Part shown: positions 34,018 to 42,509 of the stretch, in pieces
How positions within the stretch are numbered: the first letter of the stretch is position 1
Layout: each line of letters opens with the position of its first letter
Notes under the pieces: model-generated
Databases searched by the model: none
Told to the model about the DNA's origin: nothing
The model's input: the letters and a program-made list of their open reading frames with translations, nothing else
Assembly: GCA_947574135.1 (NCBI GenBank)
Contig: CANPIM010000006.1
Location: 1 to 64,000 of the forward strand
Origin: an uncultured Lachnospiraceae bacterium
GTDB taxonomy: Bacteria > Bacillota > Clostridia > Lachnospirales > Lachnospiraceae
Reading direction: 5' to 3'
Length of the DNA: 64,000 bases
Made by a program: the position numbers and the translations under genes

Positions 34018-35043
34018 ATGGAGAAGAAAAATATCGACTGGGCAAATCTTGGCTTTGGGTATATAGCCACGGAGAAAAGATTTGTCTCCAATTTCAAAAA
34101 CGGAGCCTGGGAGGAAGGTGGGCTTACGGAGGACAGCACGGTTACCATAAGTGAGTGTGCAGGGGTGCTCCAGTATGCCCAGACGATTTTTGAGGGGCTG
34201 AAGGCCTATACCACGGAGGACGGACGGATTGTGACCTTTCGCCCGGATTTAAACGGGGAGCGTATGGAGCAGTCGGCCAAGCGCCTGGAAATGCCGGTAT
34301 TTCCCAAGGAGCGCTTTGTGGAGGCTGTGCTTCAGGTGGTAAAGGCCAATGCCGCCTATGTGCCCCCCTACGGAACGGGAGCCACCCTCTATGTGCGTCC
34401 CTATATGTTTGGAAGCAATCCGGTGATTGGGGTGAAGCCTGCGGATGAATACCAGTTCCGCATTTTTGCCACCCCGGTTGGGCCCTACTTCAAGGGAGGG
34501 GTAAAGCCTCTGACTATTCGGGTCAGCGATTTTGACCGGGCGGCGCCTCAGGGAACGGGACATATCAAGGCAGGCTTAAACTATGCCATGAGCCTTCATG
34601 CAATCGTTACGGCCCATGAGGAGGGCTATGACGAGAATATGTACCTGGATGCTGCCACAAGAACCAATGTGGAGGAGACCGGAGGAGCCAATTTCCTGTT
34701 TGTGACAAAGGACAACAAGGTAGTGACTCCTAAGTCCTCCAGCATTCTGCCGTCCATCACCCGGCGCTCTCTGGTGTATGTGGCCAAGGAGTATCTGGGC
34801 CTGGAGGTGGAGGAGCGTGAGATTCCTCTGGAGGAGGTTAAGGAATTTGCCGAGTGTGGCCTTTGCGGTACGGCGGCTGTGATTTCTCCCGTGGGAAAGA
34901 TTGTGGACCACGGTAAGGAGATCTGCCTGCCCAGCGGCATGGAGAAGATGGGACCTGTTACGCAAAAGCTTTACGATACCCTGACCGGAATCCAGATGGG
35001 ACGTCTGGAGGCTCCCAAGGGATGGATTTATACGGTAGAGTAA
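34018..35043 (+). CDS. ilvE: Branched-chain amino acid aminotransferase
   Basis: The protein has 341 residues. It has the BCAT family segments ISECAGVLQYAQTIFEGLKAY, YVRPYMFGSNPVIGV, the PLP-binding Lys in GHIKAGLNYAMSLHA, and the TNVEETGGANFLFV and LCGTAAVISPVG loops. It exchanges amino groups between Leu, Ile or Val and 2-oxoglutarate. AGGAGG is upstream of the ATG. It is a single-gene unit with its own promoter and terminator, not part of an ilv operon. Confidence 0.94.
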   Translation: MEKKNIDWANLGFGYIATEKRFVSNFKNGAWEEGGLTEDSTVTISECAGVLQYAQTIFEGLKAYTTEDGRIVTFRPDLNGERMEQSAKRLEMPVFPKERFVEAVLQVVKANAAYVPPYGTGATLYVRPYMFGSNPVIGVKPADEYQFRIFATPVGPYFKGGVKPLTIRVSDFDRAAPQGTGHIKAGLNYAMSLHAIVTAHEEGYDENMYLDAATRTNVEETGGANFLFVTKDNKVVTPKSSSILPSITRRSLVYVAKEYLGLEVEEREIPLEEVKEFAECGLCGTAAVISPVGKIVDHGKEICLPSGMEKMGPVTQKLYDTLTGIQMGRLEAPKGWIYTVE

Positions 35044-35101
35044 AACCGGAAATCCAGAGAGGAAGTTTGCGGGGAAAATAGAACTAAGAAAAACAGAGCA
35101 G

Positions 35102-35139
35102 AAGAGGGCAGGCACCCATGATATGGGGCCTGCCCTCTT
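35102..35139. terminator. Bidirectional terminator between ilvE and the YfcC gene
   Basis: AAGAGGGCAGGC (35102-35113) and GCCTGCCCTCTT (35128-35139) form a perfect 12-bp stem, followed by TTCGCTCTTT. The site lies between two convergent genes. Confidence 0.85.
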
Positions 35140-35170
35140 TCGCTCTTTGCCAGATGCTTTTCCATGAATA

Positions 35171-36679
35171 CTAGAAATGAATCAGCACTGCAAGGATCAT
35201 AATAATAGAAGCGCTTACAAACAATACGCCCTGCATTTTAATCTGGAATTTCGCCCATTTTCCCCACTCAAGTTTGGCAACGCCCAGAGTTCCCAGAAGG
35301 CAGCCGGAGGTGGGGACAATCAGGTTGGAGAAAGCGTCTCCCAGCTGGAAGGCCAACACAGAGGTCTGACGGGTTACGCCCACCAGATCCGACAGGGGAG
35401 CCATAATGGGCATGGTGAGAGCCGCCTGTCCGGAGCCGGATACCACAAAGAAGTTGAACACGGTCTGGAACACGTACATCAGCCATGCGGAGATCACCGC
35501 CGGGAGGCCCTGCATAGCGCTGCTGATGGCGTGAAGAATGGTATTCAGCACGGTGGGGGAGGAGGCGCTGGTGCCGCCCAGGATAATGATAATGCCCTGT
35601 GCCATACCAACCACCAAAGCCGGTCCTACCAGGTCAGCCGCGCCGCTCTGGAAGGCGGAGGCAATGTCATTGACCCGCATATCGTTAAGCTTGAATATCA
35701 CGGCGATAATACCGGATACCAGACCCATAATAAAGAACTGAGAGGCGATTTCCGGAATGTAAAAGCCTTTTTCCACCACACCCCACACCGTCCAGATCAT
35801 GGTGGCCAGAATCACCAGCAGGATGAGCTTGTGGCCCAGACGGAAATCCACAACCGTATCCTCCACCTTAAATTCCTCCCGGTACTTGGAATCGCTGTCA
35901 TAGGCCACGGACAGCTGAGGATTCTTTTTGATTTTGGAGGCATAGACCATGGTAAAGGCCATACCGATACCGGTGAACAAAAACCAGAGAACAATCCGGA
36001 AGCCGGCGCCGGAGAGCACAGGAATCTCGGCAATTCCCTGAGCAATGGCCAGGCTGAAGGGGTTCATCCAGGAAGCGCCAAAGCCGATCTGGGTGGCGCA
36101 ATAGGTAACACAGACACCCACCACGGCGTCATATCCCATGGCAATAAACATGGGAACCAGAATCATGGCAAAGGGAATGGCCTCCTCGCCCATGCCGAAT
36201 ACGGCGCCGCCCAGAGAGAACAGGGCAAACAGCACGGGAATCAGGAACTTTTCTGCTCCCTTGGTCTTATTGATCATAGCCAGGATGCCCTGGTCTACGG
36301 CCCCGGTTTTTAAGACAATGCCAAAGGCGCCTCCGATAACCAGAAGAAAGGCCACAATGCCTACGGCAGAGCCCCATTTATCGCCCACAGTCAGACCCTC
36401 AAACACATAGTTGAGAATTCCCTGACGTCCGAAATCCTCTGTTCCGAACAGAGGCGCCACCTGGGTGATGTGATTGCCGTTTTCATCGGTCACATACTGG
36501 AAGCTGTCCGGATCCAGCACGGTCCGGGTTTTCTCCTCCCCGTTTTGCAGGTAGGTGATTTCCTTGGTCTCATACTGCCCCAGAGGCACGAACATGGTCA
36601 GCACTGCGGCAAAGAGAATCACAAAGAAAATAATCACATAGGTATGGGGCATTTGCAGCTTTCGTTTTTTTTCATTCAT
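35171..36679 (-). CDS. YfcC-family (C4-dicarboxylate/basic amino acid-type) transporter
   Basis: The protein has 502 residues and about 12 membrane segments. Family hallmarks include PLGQYE after the first segment, GGAFGIVLKTGAVD, GMGEEAIPF, and the C-terminal FNFFVVSGSGQAALTMPIMAPLSDL. Relatives include YfcC and ArcD-like carriers; beside an isoaspartyl dipeptidase it could move peptides, aspartate or related compounds. The ATG at 36679 follows GGAG by 7 nt. A hairpin TCTGCAC/GTGCAGA (36700-36720) lies just upstream and may be an operator or processing site. Confidence 0.85.
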   Translation of the reverse strand: MNEKKRKLQMPHTYVIIFFVILFAAVLTMFVPLGQYETKEITYLQNGEEKTRTVLDPDSFQYVTDENGNHITQVAPLFGTEDFGRQGILNYVFEGLTVGDKWGSAVGIVAFLLVIGGAFGIVLKTGAVDQGILAMINKTKGAEKFLIPVLFALFSLGGAVFGMGEEAIPFAMILVPMFIAMGYDAVVGVCVTYCATQIGFGASWMNPFSLAIAQGIAEIPVLSGAGFRIVLWFLFTGIGMAFTMVYASKIKKNPQLSVAYDSDSKYREEFKVEDTVVDFRLGHKLILLVILATMIWTVWGVVEKGFYIPEIASQFFIMGLVSGIIAVIFKLNDMRVNDIASAFQSGAADLVGPALVVGMAQGIIIILGGTSASSPTVLNTILHAISSAMQGLPAVISAWLMYVFQTVFNFFVVSGSGQAALTMPIMAPLSDLVGVTRQTSVLAFQLGDAFSNLIVPTSGCLLGTLGVAKLEWGKWAKFQIKMQGVLFVSASIIMILAVLIHF

Positions 36680-36811
36680 TTGTTTTCTCCAATCCCTCTT
36701 CTGCACCTGAGATGTGCAGAGATATTTGTATTACTGATGTGAAAGATGCAGCCATGGCCGGATACGACCAGGCGCTCTTTTGCGTCCAGGAAAGGTCCTA
36801 GGCGACAGGCA

Positions 36812-37984
36812 TTACTGGAAGGTGCCCTTTTTCACGGCCCTTCCCTCCTGTACCATAAGCTCCCCCTTAGCTATCACCGTGTGAATATGCAGGGTATCCT
36901 TATCCACCAGCACCAGATCCCCGTCCATTTGGGGGGCAATCCGTCCCTTGCGGGGAAGCTTAAGGAGAGCAGCCGGATTTGTGGTCACCGGACGAAGCGC
37001 CGTGGAAATATCCACCTGCTCCTCCAGAATGGCGTCCCGCACCTCCCGGTAAAGAGAGGTGACCTTTCCCACCCCCAGACGAAGAAAAGTGCCGTCCCTG
37101 TCAAAGATAGGCATGCTTCCCTGGCCGTCCGAGGAGAAGGTGATCTGCTGATCAGACACCCCCTGTTCCAGCATAAGCCTGAGTCCTGTGCTGGCCTTCA
37201 CCTCATCCTCCTCCAGAAAATTGGGGTCTGAGCTGGTGGTGAGATCCACATAGCCGCCCAGGGTCCTGGCATAGTCGATGCCATCCTTGAGAAGGCGGAT
37301 GCTCCGGTTAATGTGGGTGGGCAGCATGTTGGAGGGCGGAATCTCCGTCTCCTCCACCACGTACCGGAGATAGGAAAGCATACGGTTCCCGTCTCCCATG
37401 TGGATATTTACCAGGCCGGCCTTTCCGGACAGAATCCCGCCCACCCGGGTATCCGCCACAATCCGGGCAAATTCCTCCCGGGTTGGCTGGGAAGAGCGGT
37501 GATCGGAAATGGCGATCTCCCCGCAGCCCACCACCTTGTCTATGAGAATGAGATCATCCATCACAGTGCCGGTGAGGGTGCGCACGGGAACCTGGTAGGA
37601 GCCCGTATAAATATACGCAGTGATACCCTCCTCCTCCAGCCCCCGGGCCTTGGCTAACAGAGAAGCCATGTTGCGGGTGGTGCCGTCTGTTCCCAGGCAC
37701 CCCACCACAGTAGTCACGCCACCCAAGGTCATATCCGTCAGCATGATTTCCGGCGTTCGGGTGTGATAGCTTCCCTCTCCGCCGCCTCCCAGGATATGCA
37801 CATGACTGTCAAGAAAGCCGGGAAACAGAAGCTTCCCCCTTCCGTCCAGAACTCGGACATCATAGGCATCCACAGCAGGGATATCCTCTGCAATTTTCAG
37901 AATGCGGGAATCTCCCAGCAAAACATCTTGTATCCCCTGATATTCCGGGGCATATACGGCCGCCCCCCGGATGAGTGTCAGCAT
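36812..37984 (-). CDS. iadA: Isoaspartyl dipeptidase (beta-aspartyl peptidase)
   Basis: The protein has 390 residues and belongs to the amidohydrolase superfamily. Metal-binding HVH occurs in GFLDSHVHILGGGGEGSY; the segment SGKAGLVNIHMGDG and later THINRS and SSDGQGSMP supply the remaining metal and substrate residues. It hydrolyses beta-linked aspartyl dipeptides produced by protein ageing. The ATG at 37984 has AAGGAGG 8 nt upstream; an ATG two codons earlier is only 2 nt from it. It is transcribed toward the YfcC transporter, with 132 bp between, suggesting uptake and breakdown of isoaspartyl peptides. Confidence 0.92.
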   Translation of the reverse strand: MLTLIRGAAVYAPEYQGIQDVLLGDSRILKIAEDIPAVDAYDVRVLDGRGKLLFPGFLDSHVHILGGGGEGSYHTRTPEIMLTDMTLGGVTTVVGCLGTDGTTRNMASLLAKARGLEEEGITAYIYTGSYQVPVRTLTGTVMDDLILIDKVVGCGEIAISDHRSSQPTREEFARIVADTRVGGILSGKAGLVNIHMGDGNRMLSYLRYVVEETEIPPSNMLPTHINRSIRLLKDGIDYARTLGGYVDLTTSSDPNFLEEDEVKASTGLRLMLEQGVSDQQITFSSDGQGSMPIFDRDGTFLRLGVGKVTSLYREVRDAILEEQVDISTALRPVTTNPAALLKLPRKGRIAPQMDGDLVLVDKDTLHIHTVIAKGELMVQEGRAVKKGTFQ

Positions 37985-38102
37985 AGGCATTTCCTCCTTC
38001 TCTCCATGCTCCTATGGAGACATTGTACCATGATTTGGGGAAATCTGGTAGGATTAATTGATAAAAATACAGAAAAATGCGTAAGCTTGCAAAAAAGCCT
38101 GT

Positions 38103-38339
38103 TTAGCGCATATTTCCCATAAGCTGTCGCATCTCCTCTAACAGCTCCATATCCTGGGCGGTAAGCTTCAGATTGGAGCTGTAGGTTTCCCCGGCAGCCG
38201 TGGTGGCCTGTATATCCAGTATGGTGCCCTCGGCAATGGCATTTCTGGCTACGGCCTGCATAAAAAGGGGAAATTTGGGATGATTTTGAGTGAACTTGTC
38301 CCAAAGGCCTTTTACGCGAAAGATATCCATGGGGTTCAT
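38103..38339 (-). CDS. Small conserved-type protein, unknown function
   Basis: The protein has 78 residues, is soluble, and has a helix-strand-helix look (FRVKGLWDKFTQNHPKFPLFMQAV, then ILDIQATTAAGETYSSNLKL). AAGGAGG lies ahead of the ATG at 38339. A longer in-frame extension upstream has a Leu/Pro-rich composition unlike coding sequence. No domain is recognised. It ends 118 bp before iadA in the same direction and may share its transcript. Confidence 0.65.
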   Translation of the reverse strand: MNPMDIFRVKGLWDKFTQNHPKFPLFMQAVARNAIAEGTILDIQATTAAGETYSSNLKLTAQDMELLEEMRQLMGNMR

Positions 38340-38543
38340 AAAAGTGTCCTCCTTTTTTGTAATGGGCAGCATGTAAGCTAGCCATAATGACTTATAGAGC
38401 ATTATACAGGATCTTGGAGGAGAAATCCAGGGGAGGCGCAAGGAATTCCTGTGATTTTGCCAGATACAGCGGAAGGGCCGAACCTGGCGGAGTAAGCAGG
38501 GCAACGGTGCACTGAGCCAGATATGGAGAACGTGAAAATACAG

Positions 38544-38572
38544 TTGACAAGAAAATAAGACTGTGGTAGTAT
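38544..38572 (+). promoter_or_regulatory. Promoter of the BlaI/M56 operon
   Basis: TTGACA (38544-38549) and TAGTAT (38567-38572) are 17 bp apart. The -10 lies within the left arm of the dyad at 38552-38605. Confidence 0.75.
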
Positions 38573-38605
38573 GAAAATGCAAAGGATACTACTGCAGTCT
38601 TATTT
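38552..38605 (+). promoter_or_regulatory. Large dyad covering the -10 and start site, probable BlaI-type operator
   Basis: Bases 38552-38572 and 38585-38605 form an inverted repeat with 19 of 21 matches across a 12-nt centre. The inner half-sites read TAGTAT and ATACTACTGCAG, similar to the TACTAC/GTAGTA-type operators bound by BlaI/MecI repressors. Binding here would cover the promoter; the RNA could also fold into a 5' hairpin. Confidence 0.6.
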
Positions 38606-38649
38606 TAGCAAAATCATATGTTTCAGGGCAACCGGAAATTCTGATTTTA

Positions 38650-38890
38650 CCAAATTACAGAATCCCGACCCCGAAACCCGAAAGCAGAAATCAATTAGAA
38701 ATCAGAAGGCAGAAGGCAGAAAGCTGAAATCAGAAATCAGAAATCAGAAATCAGAAATCAGAAAGCTGAGGGCAGAAATCAGAAAGCAAAAGTCAAAAGA
38801 GCAGAAAGCTGAAATCAGAAAGCAAAAGTCAGAAAACAGAAAGCAGAAAGCTGAAATCAGAAAGCAAAAGTCAGAAAAGCAGAAAGCAGG
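38650..38890 (+). repeat. Purine-rich short tandem repeats in the BlaI leader
   Basis: The stretch is built from imperfect units such as CAGAAATCAGAAAGC and AAAAGTCAGAAAGCAG, nearly all A and G on the + strand. It fills most of the 320-nt gap between promoter and blaI-like gene. The frame is open and would encode a Lys/Arg/Glu/Gln-rich peptide joined to the repressor, but its only ATG (38571) lies at the -10, so it is taken as untranslated. Confidence 0.8.
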
Positions 38891-38900
38891 AGGACAAGGG

Positions 38901-39260
38901 ATGGAAATGGAGCTGTTTGATTCGGAATTAAAGGTAATGGACGTATTGTGGCGGGAGGGGGACTGCCGGGCCAAGCATATAGCCAGCCTGCTTCATGAGG
39001 AGGTGGGCTGGAATGTAAACACCACCTATACCCTGATAAAGCGTTGCATAAAAAAGGGAGCCATAGAGCGCACGGAGCCCAATTTTATGTGTCATGCGCT
39101 GATTCCAAAGGAGGCCGTGCAGGAGGCAAAGACCAATGAGCTTATTGATAAGATTTACGATGGCTCTGCGGATAAGCTGTTTGCGGCATTGCTGGGACGG
39201 AAGAATTTGTCAAACCGGCAGATTGAGAAGCTGAAGGAAATTGTGGGAGAGCTGGAATAG
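38901..39260 (+). CDS. BlaI/MecI/CopY-family transcriptional repressor
   Basis: The protein has 119 residues. The winged-helix domain begins LFDSELKVMDVLWREGDCRA and includes NTTYTLIKRCIKKGAIER; the C-terminal helices would dimerise. Such repressors are removed by proteolysis once the partner M56 sensor is activated, which relieves repression of the operon. AGGAGG lies 8 nt before the ATG at 38901. The gene is 11 bp from the M56 sensor, the classical pairing. Confidence 0.9.
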   Translation: MEMELFDSELKVMDVLWREGDCRAKHIASLLHEEVGWNVNTTYTLIKRCIKKGAIERTEPNFMCHALIPKEAVQEAKTNELIDKIYDGSADKLFAALLGRKNLSNRQIEKLKEIVGELE

Positions 39261-39271
39261 GGGGGAGAAGC

Positions 39272-42200
39272 ATGACGTTTATACAGATGAGCGTGTCAGG
39301 AGGCGTGCTGATCGGAGTGATTGCCGGGATACGGGCGCTGTTTATAAACCGGCTGCCCAAAAAAACCTTTTTGGCGCTGTGGGCCGTGGCCCTTCTCAGG
39401 CTTCTGCTTCCCTTTTCCATTTCCTCTCCCCTTAGTGTTTACGGATTGCTGGGGGAACATGGATTCTGGCTGCAGGAGAGCAGGGATGCGTCGGAGAAAG
39501 AGGTCCTTTTTACAGAATGGGAATCCGGGCAGACGCAAGGGCTGTCTGATGACAGAGGGTTGCAGAATTTGCAGGAGGGCAAAGACCTGGTGGGGCCAGG
39601 CCAAGCGGAAAATCAGAGCCAGGTAGCCAGGCCGGGCCAAGCGGAAAGCCAGGGTCAGGTAGTCAGGCCAGGCGAAGTGGAAAGCCAGACGGCCGGAGCA
39701 TCCGCCGGGATTGCGGGTCTGTCTCACCTTTTCCGCGTAGCTTCCCTCTGGACCCTTGTGTGGGCGGTAGGCGCAGGGGTTTTGGCCACATACTTTCTCA
39801 TTTCCTATATTCGCTGCTGCCGGGAATTTGGCACCAGCCTTCCGGTTGAGGAGGAAGGGGCGGAAGAGTGGCTGAGGAATCATGGAAAATCCGGCTGTCT
39901 GGGCCGGACCATTGCCCTTCGTAAGCTTCAGGGGATCTTTGCGCCTCTTACCTATGGGATCCTTCACCCGGTGATTCTGGTGCCCAAGGAAATGGATTGG
40001 GGGGACAAACAGAGCGTGGCCTATGTGCTGGAGCATGAGCGGATTCACATTCAGAGGCTGGATGCCCTGACCAAGCTTTTGCTCACCCTTGTTCTTTGTC
40101 TCCACTGGTTCAATCCACTGGTATGGCTGCTGTATCTTTTGGCAAACCGGGATCTGGAGCTGTCCTGTGACGAGGAGGTGATCCGGCGGTTTGGACCGGA
40201 GGCCCGGGCTTCCTATGCCAGGACCCTCATTGGCATGGAGGAGGCCAGGAGCCGGCTGCTGCCCTTTTACAGTGGATTTAGCAAAAACGCCATTCAGGAG
40301 CGGATTACGGCCATTATGAAACATCACAGGTATTCTCTGGCAGCTCTGGGGGCGGCTTTGGCCCTGGTGCTGGGCATTTCCGCCGCCTTTGCCACCTCGG
40401 CCCGGCCGGATTCCTTAAGGGAGGCATTGACCAGCCTGCCCGGGAAGGATTTTACCCGGGAGGAGAGCCAGATGCTCTTTGATCTGTGGGTGGAGGGGTA
40501 CGAGGACATGACGGTCTCTGCCTATCAGGAGCAAATGTGGCAGATGACAGACACGCTGGAATATAGAGAGCTTTTGGAGCGATTCTCCCAGTGGGATTGT
40601 GTGTATGAGCTGCCGGATGGCCGGGAGGCGGAGGCCTTAAGCGCCTTTATCCAATATTATTTTTCCGTTTTTGCGCCTCTGACCGGAGACAGGTGGAGGG
40701 AGCGGGAGGTTTCCGACGGGGTGCAGTATTACGCGCCGGGGACCGGGGAGCCAGCCTTTTTGGAATATGTATTGCATCTTGCGGTGCTGGACGAGGAGAA
40801 GCTTCTGGTGGGAACCTATGAGGCGGCAGCGCCTGCCGTTCATGAGGGACTTAGGGACTTTCTCATGGAACGCTCCCTTGAGGAGCTTAGGGACTGGGAG
40901 GGCATGCTGAGTGCCTTAGAGGAGGAAAGCCGGCGGCTGGAGCAAAAGTCTGGCACAGAGAATCTGTCTCTCTCCCTGGAATACAGCTATATCCCGGTAG
41001 GAGAGCCGGGGGAGGTGGAGGATTTTCTGTCCGGGCAGATCTCCGCCCGGGTACGGGAGAATTGGGCCTTGATCTTGAAGCCCTATGAGGCTTTTGGTCT
41101 TACCTGGGAATATGCGGAGGATAGTAATGGCGGCAGTGTCCGCATGTATTATGAGGATCGGGAGGTCCGGGGTATCTGGGATGAGGCGGAGCAAACCTGG
41201 ATTTCAGAGCATAGCGGGTACCGGGATTATGCCACAGATGCGGTGGAGCTCATAGCAGTTTATGAGGAGGGCAGGTTAAATGGCCTGCGCCCTGCTACCC
41301 GGGAGGAGCAAAAAGAGTGGGATACGCTGCGGGGGAAAGGAATTGGGATACCAGAAGCAGAGGGCAAAAGGGAGGAGGAGCCAGAGGAGCGCCAGTTCTC
41401 TCCGGGGACTTCTTCGGATTATGAGTCCCTGCTGGCCCTGAAAACGGCGGATTATCAGGAGCGCACCCTGGCAGAGTTTAATCAGGAGCTTCTGGACTGG
41501 TGCAACCAAAATCCGGAGAGCATGGAGCGCATTGGGGAGGACGTGTTTCGAGGGGATGCCTTTGGAGAGGCATCCCCGGTATCCCTGACCCCGTCGGAGA
41601 AGGATTTTGTGGCCTTTACCTTCCCGTTTTCCCGCGAGGAAAACTACCGGCGGATCACCAGCCTGCAGACGGGAGAGCCTGTGGAGGCGGCCCGGGTGGG
41701 AGGCAGAAAATTTTTCCAACAGGAGGAGCGCACCGGGAGCTGGTGCAGCTTATATTATGTGATTTCCTATAGAATAGAGGATCCGGAAACCATTACAGTG
41801 GGGGAGCGGAATGCCTGTATGAAAGGAATACTGAAAGAAATTGGAAATTTTTGGGAGAATACAAGTCTCAAGGAGCTGCTCTCCATGGGTGAGGAGCAGG
41901 TAACAGAGTATTTTCAATCTCTGGCCAGGCAGTACAGTTCAGAGCAGCTGACCATTTCCGTCAATGAGGATCAGATTCAATTTGAGCATCGCGGGGGAGC
42001 AAGCCTGGTTTCCTGGGACGGAACGGAGATTTTGCAGTATGGAGAGGACGGCGGCTTCTATATCCATAAGGTGTTTGCCAATTTCAGCGGAAAAACCATT
42101 GTGGGGATGGAATATGGCATGCTGGCCTTTGACGGGGAGGGAAAGCCTTTGAAGCTCCAGTGGGATTTCCTGGATTCCTCCGGGGAAAGAGCCTATGAGC

Positions 42201-42466
42201 ATGTGGTACAAAGAGATGATTTGAAAATAGAATCGGGAACCGTGTGGGAGGAGCCGGGGGGATGGTCTTTGGCCGAGCCGGTGAATGACGTTCTCCTGGA
42301 GGTGCGGCAGCTTACCTTTTCCGACGGAACAGTCTGGGAAAATCCCGGATATGAGGACTGGCTGGCTCAATATGGGGGAGAGGATAGCACTGTGACAGAG
42401 TTTAGGGACTACTATCCCCGGGAAACGGAAATTCTTTGGGAGAATCCGGGAAACGAGATTTTTTGA
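39272..42466 (+). CDS. BlaR1-like M56 metallopeptidase sensor with very long C-terminal region
   Basis: The protein has 1064 residues. Residues about 1-380 form the M56 module: two N-terminal membrane segments, a Gln/Gly/Pro linker, a third segment, the zinc motif HERIH in YVLEHERIHIQRLDAL, a second acidic ligand region LSCDEEVIRRFG and a fourth segment near 350-370. The remaining 690 residues are extracytoplasmic, Glu/Trp/Tyr-rich, and are not a penicillin-binding domain that I can recognise. The linker has imperfect 12-residue repeats (GQAENQSQVARP, GQAESQGQVVRP). It probably senses an envelope signal and cleaves the neighbouring repressor. GGGGGAG precedes the ATG. Confidence 0.82.
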   Translation: MTFIQMSVSGGVLIGVIAGIRALFINRLPKKTFLALWAVALLRLLLPFSISSPLSVYGLLGEHGFWLQESRDASEKEVLFTEWESGQTQGLSDDRGLQNLQEGKDLVGPGQAENQSQVARPGQAESQGQVVRPGEVESQTAGASAGIAGLSHLFRVASLWTLVWAVGAGVLATYFLISYIRCCREFGTSLPVEEEGAEEWLRNHGKSGCLGRTIALRKLQGIFAPLTYGILHPVILVPKEMDWGDKQSVAYVLEHERIHIQRLDALTKLLLTLVLCLHWFNPLVWLLYLLANRDLELSCDEEVIRRFGPEARASYARTLIGMEEARSRLLPFYSGFSKNAIQERITAIMKHHRYSLAALGAALALVLGISAAFATSARPDSLREALTSLPGKDFTREESQMLFDLWVEGYEDMTVSAYQEQMWQMTDTLEYRELLERFSQWDCVYELPDGREAEALSAFIQYYFSVFAPLTGDRWREREVSDGVQYYAPGTGEPAFLEYVLHLAVLDEEKLLVGTYEAAAPAVHEGLRDFLMERSLEELRDWEGMLSALEEESRRLEQKSGTENLSLSLEYSYIPVGEPGEVEDFLSGQISARVRENWALILKPYEAFGLTWEYAEDSNGGSVRMYYEDREVRGIWDEAEQTWISEHSGYRDYATDAVELIAVYEEGRLNGLRPATREEQKEWDTLRGKGIGIPEAEGKREEEPEERQFSPGTSSDYESLLALKTADYQERTLAEFNQELLDWCNQNPESMERIGEDVFRGDAFGEASPVSLTPSEKDFVAFTFPFSREENYRRITSLQTGEPVEAARVGGRKFFQQEERTGSWCSLYYVISYRIEDPETITVGERNACMKGILKEIGNFWENTSLKELLSMGEEQVTEYFQSLARQYSSEQLTISVNEDQIQFEHRGGASLVSWDGTEILQYGEDGGFYIHKVFANFSGKTIVGMEYGMLAFDGEGKPLKLQWDFLDSSGERAYEHVVQRDDLKIESGTVWEEPGGWSLAEPVNDVLLEVRQLTFSDGTVWENPGYEDWLAQYGGEDSTVTEFRDYYPRETEILWENPGNEIF

Positions 42467-42509
42467 CAAAGGATTTTTTGAGAAAGGAAAGAGGGGATAT
42501 GAGAAAGAG

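Noticed and set aside
35177..36313. Long frame (378 codons) opposite the YfcC transporter gene
   Set aside because: Its His/Gly/Gln-rich composition is what is expected from reading the complement of a membrane protein gene; no recognised domain.
38571..38900. N-terminal extension of the BlaI-like repressor through the purine-rich repeats
   Set aside because: Its ATG lies in the -10 region of the promoter, there is no ribosome site, and a canonical AGGAGG precedes the ATG at 38901.
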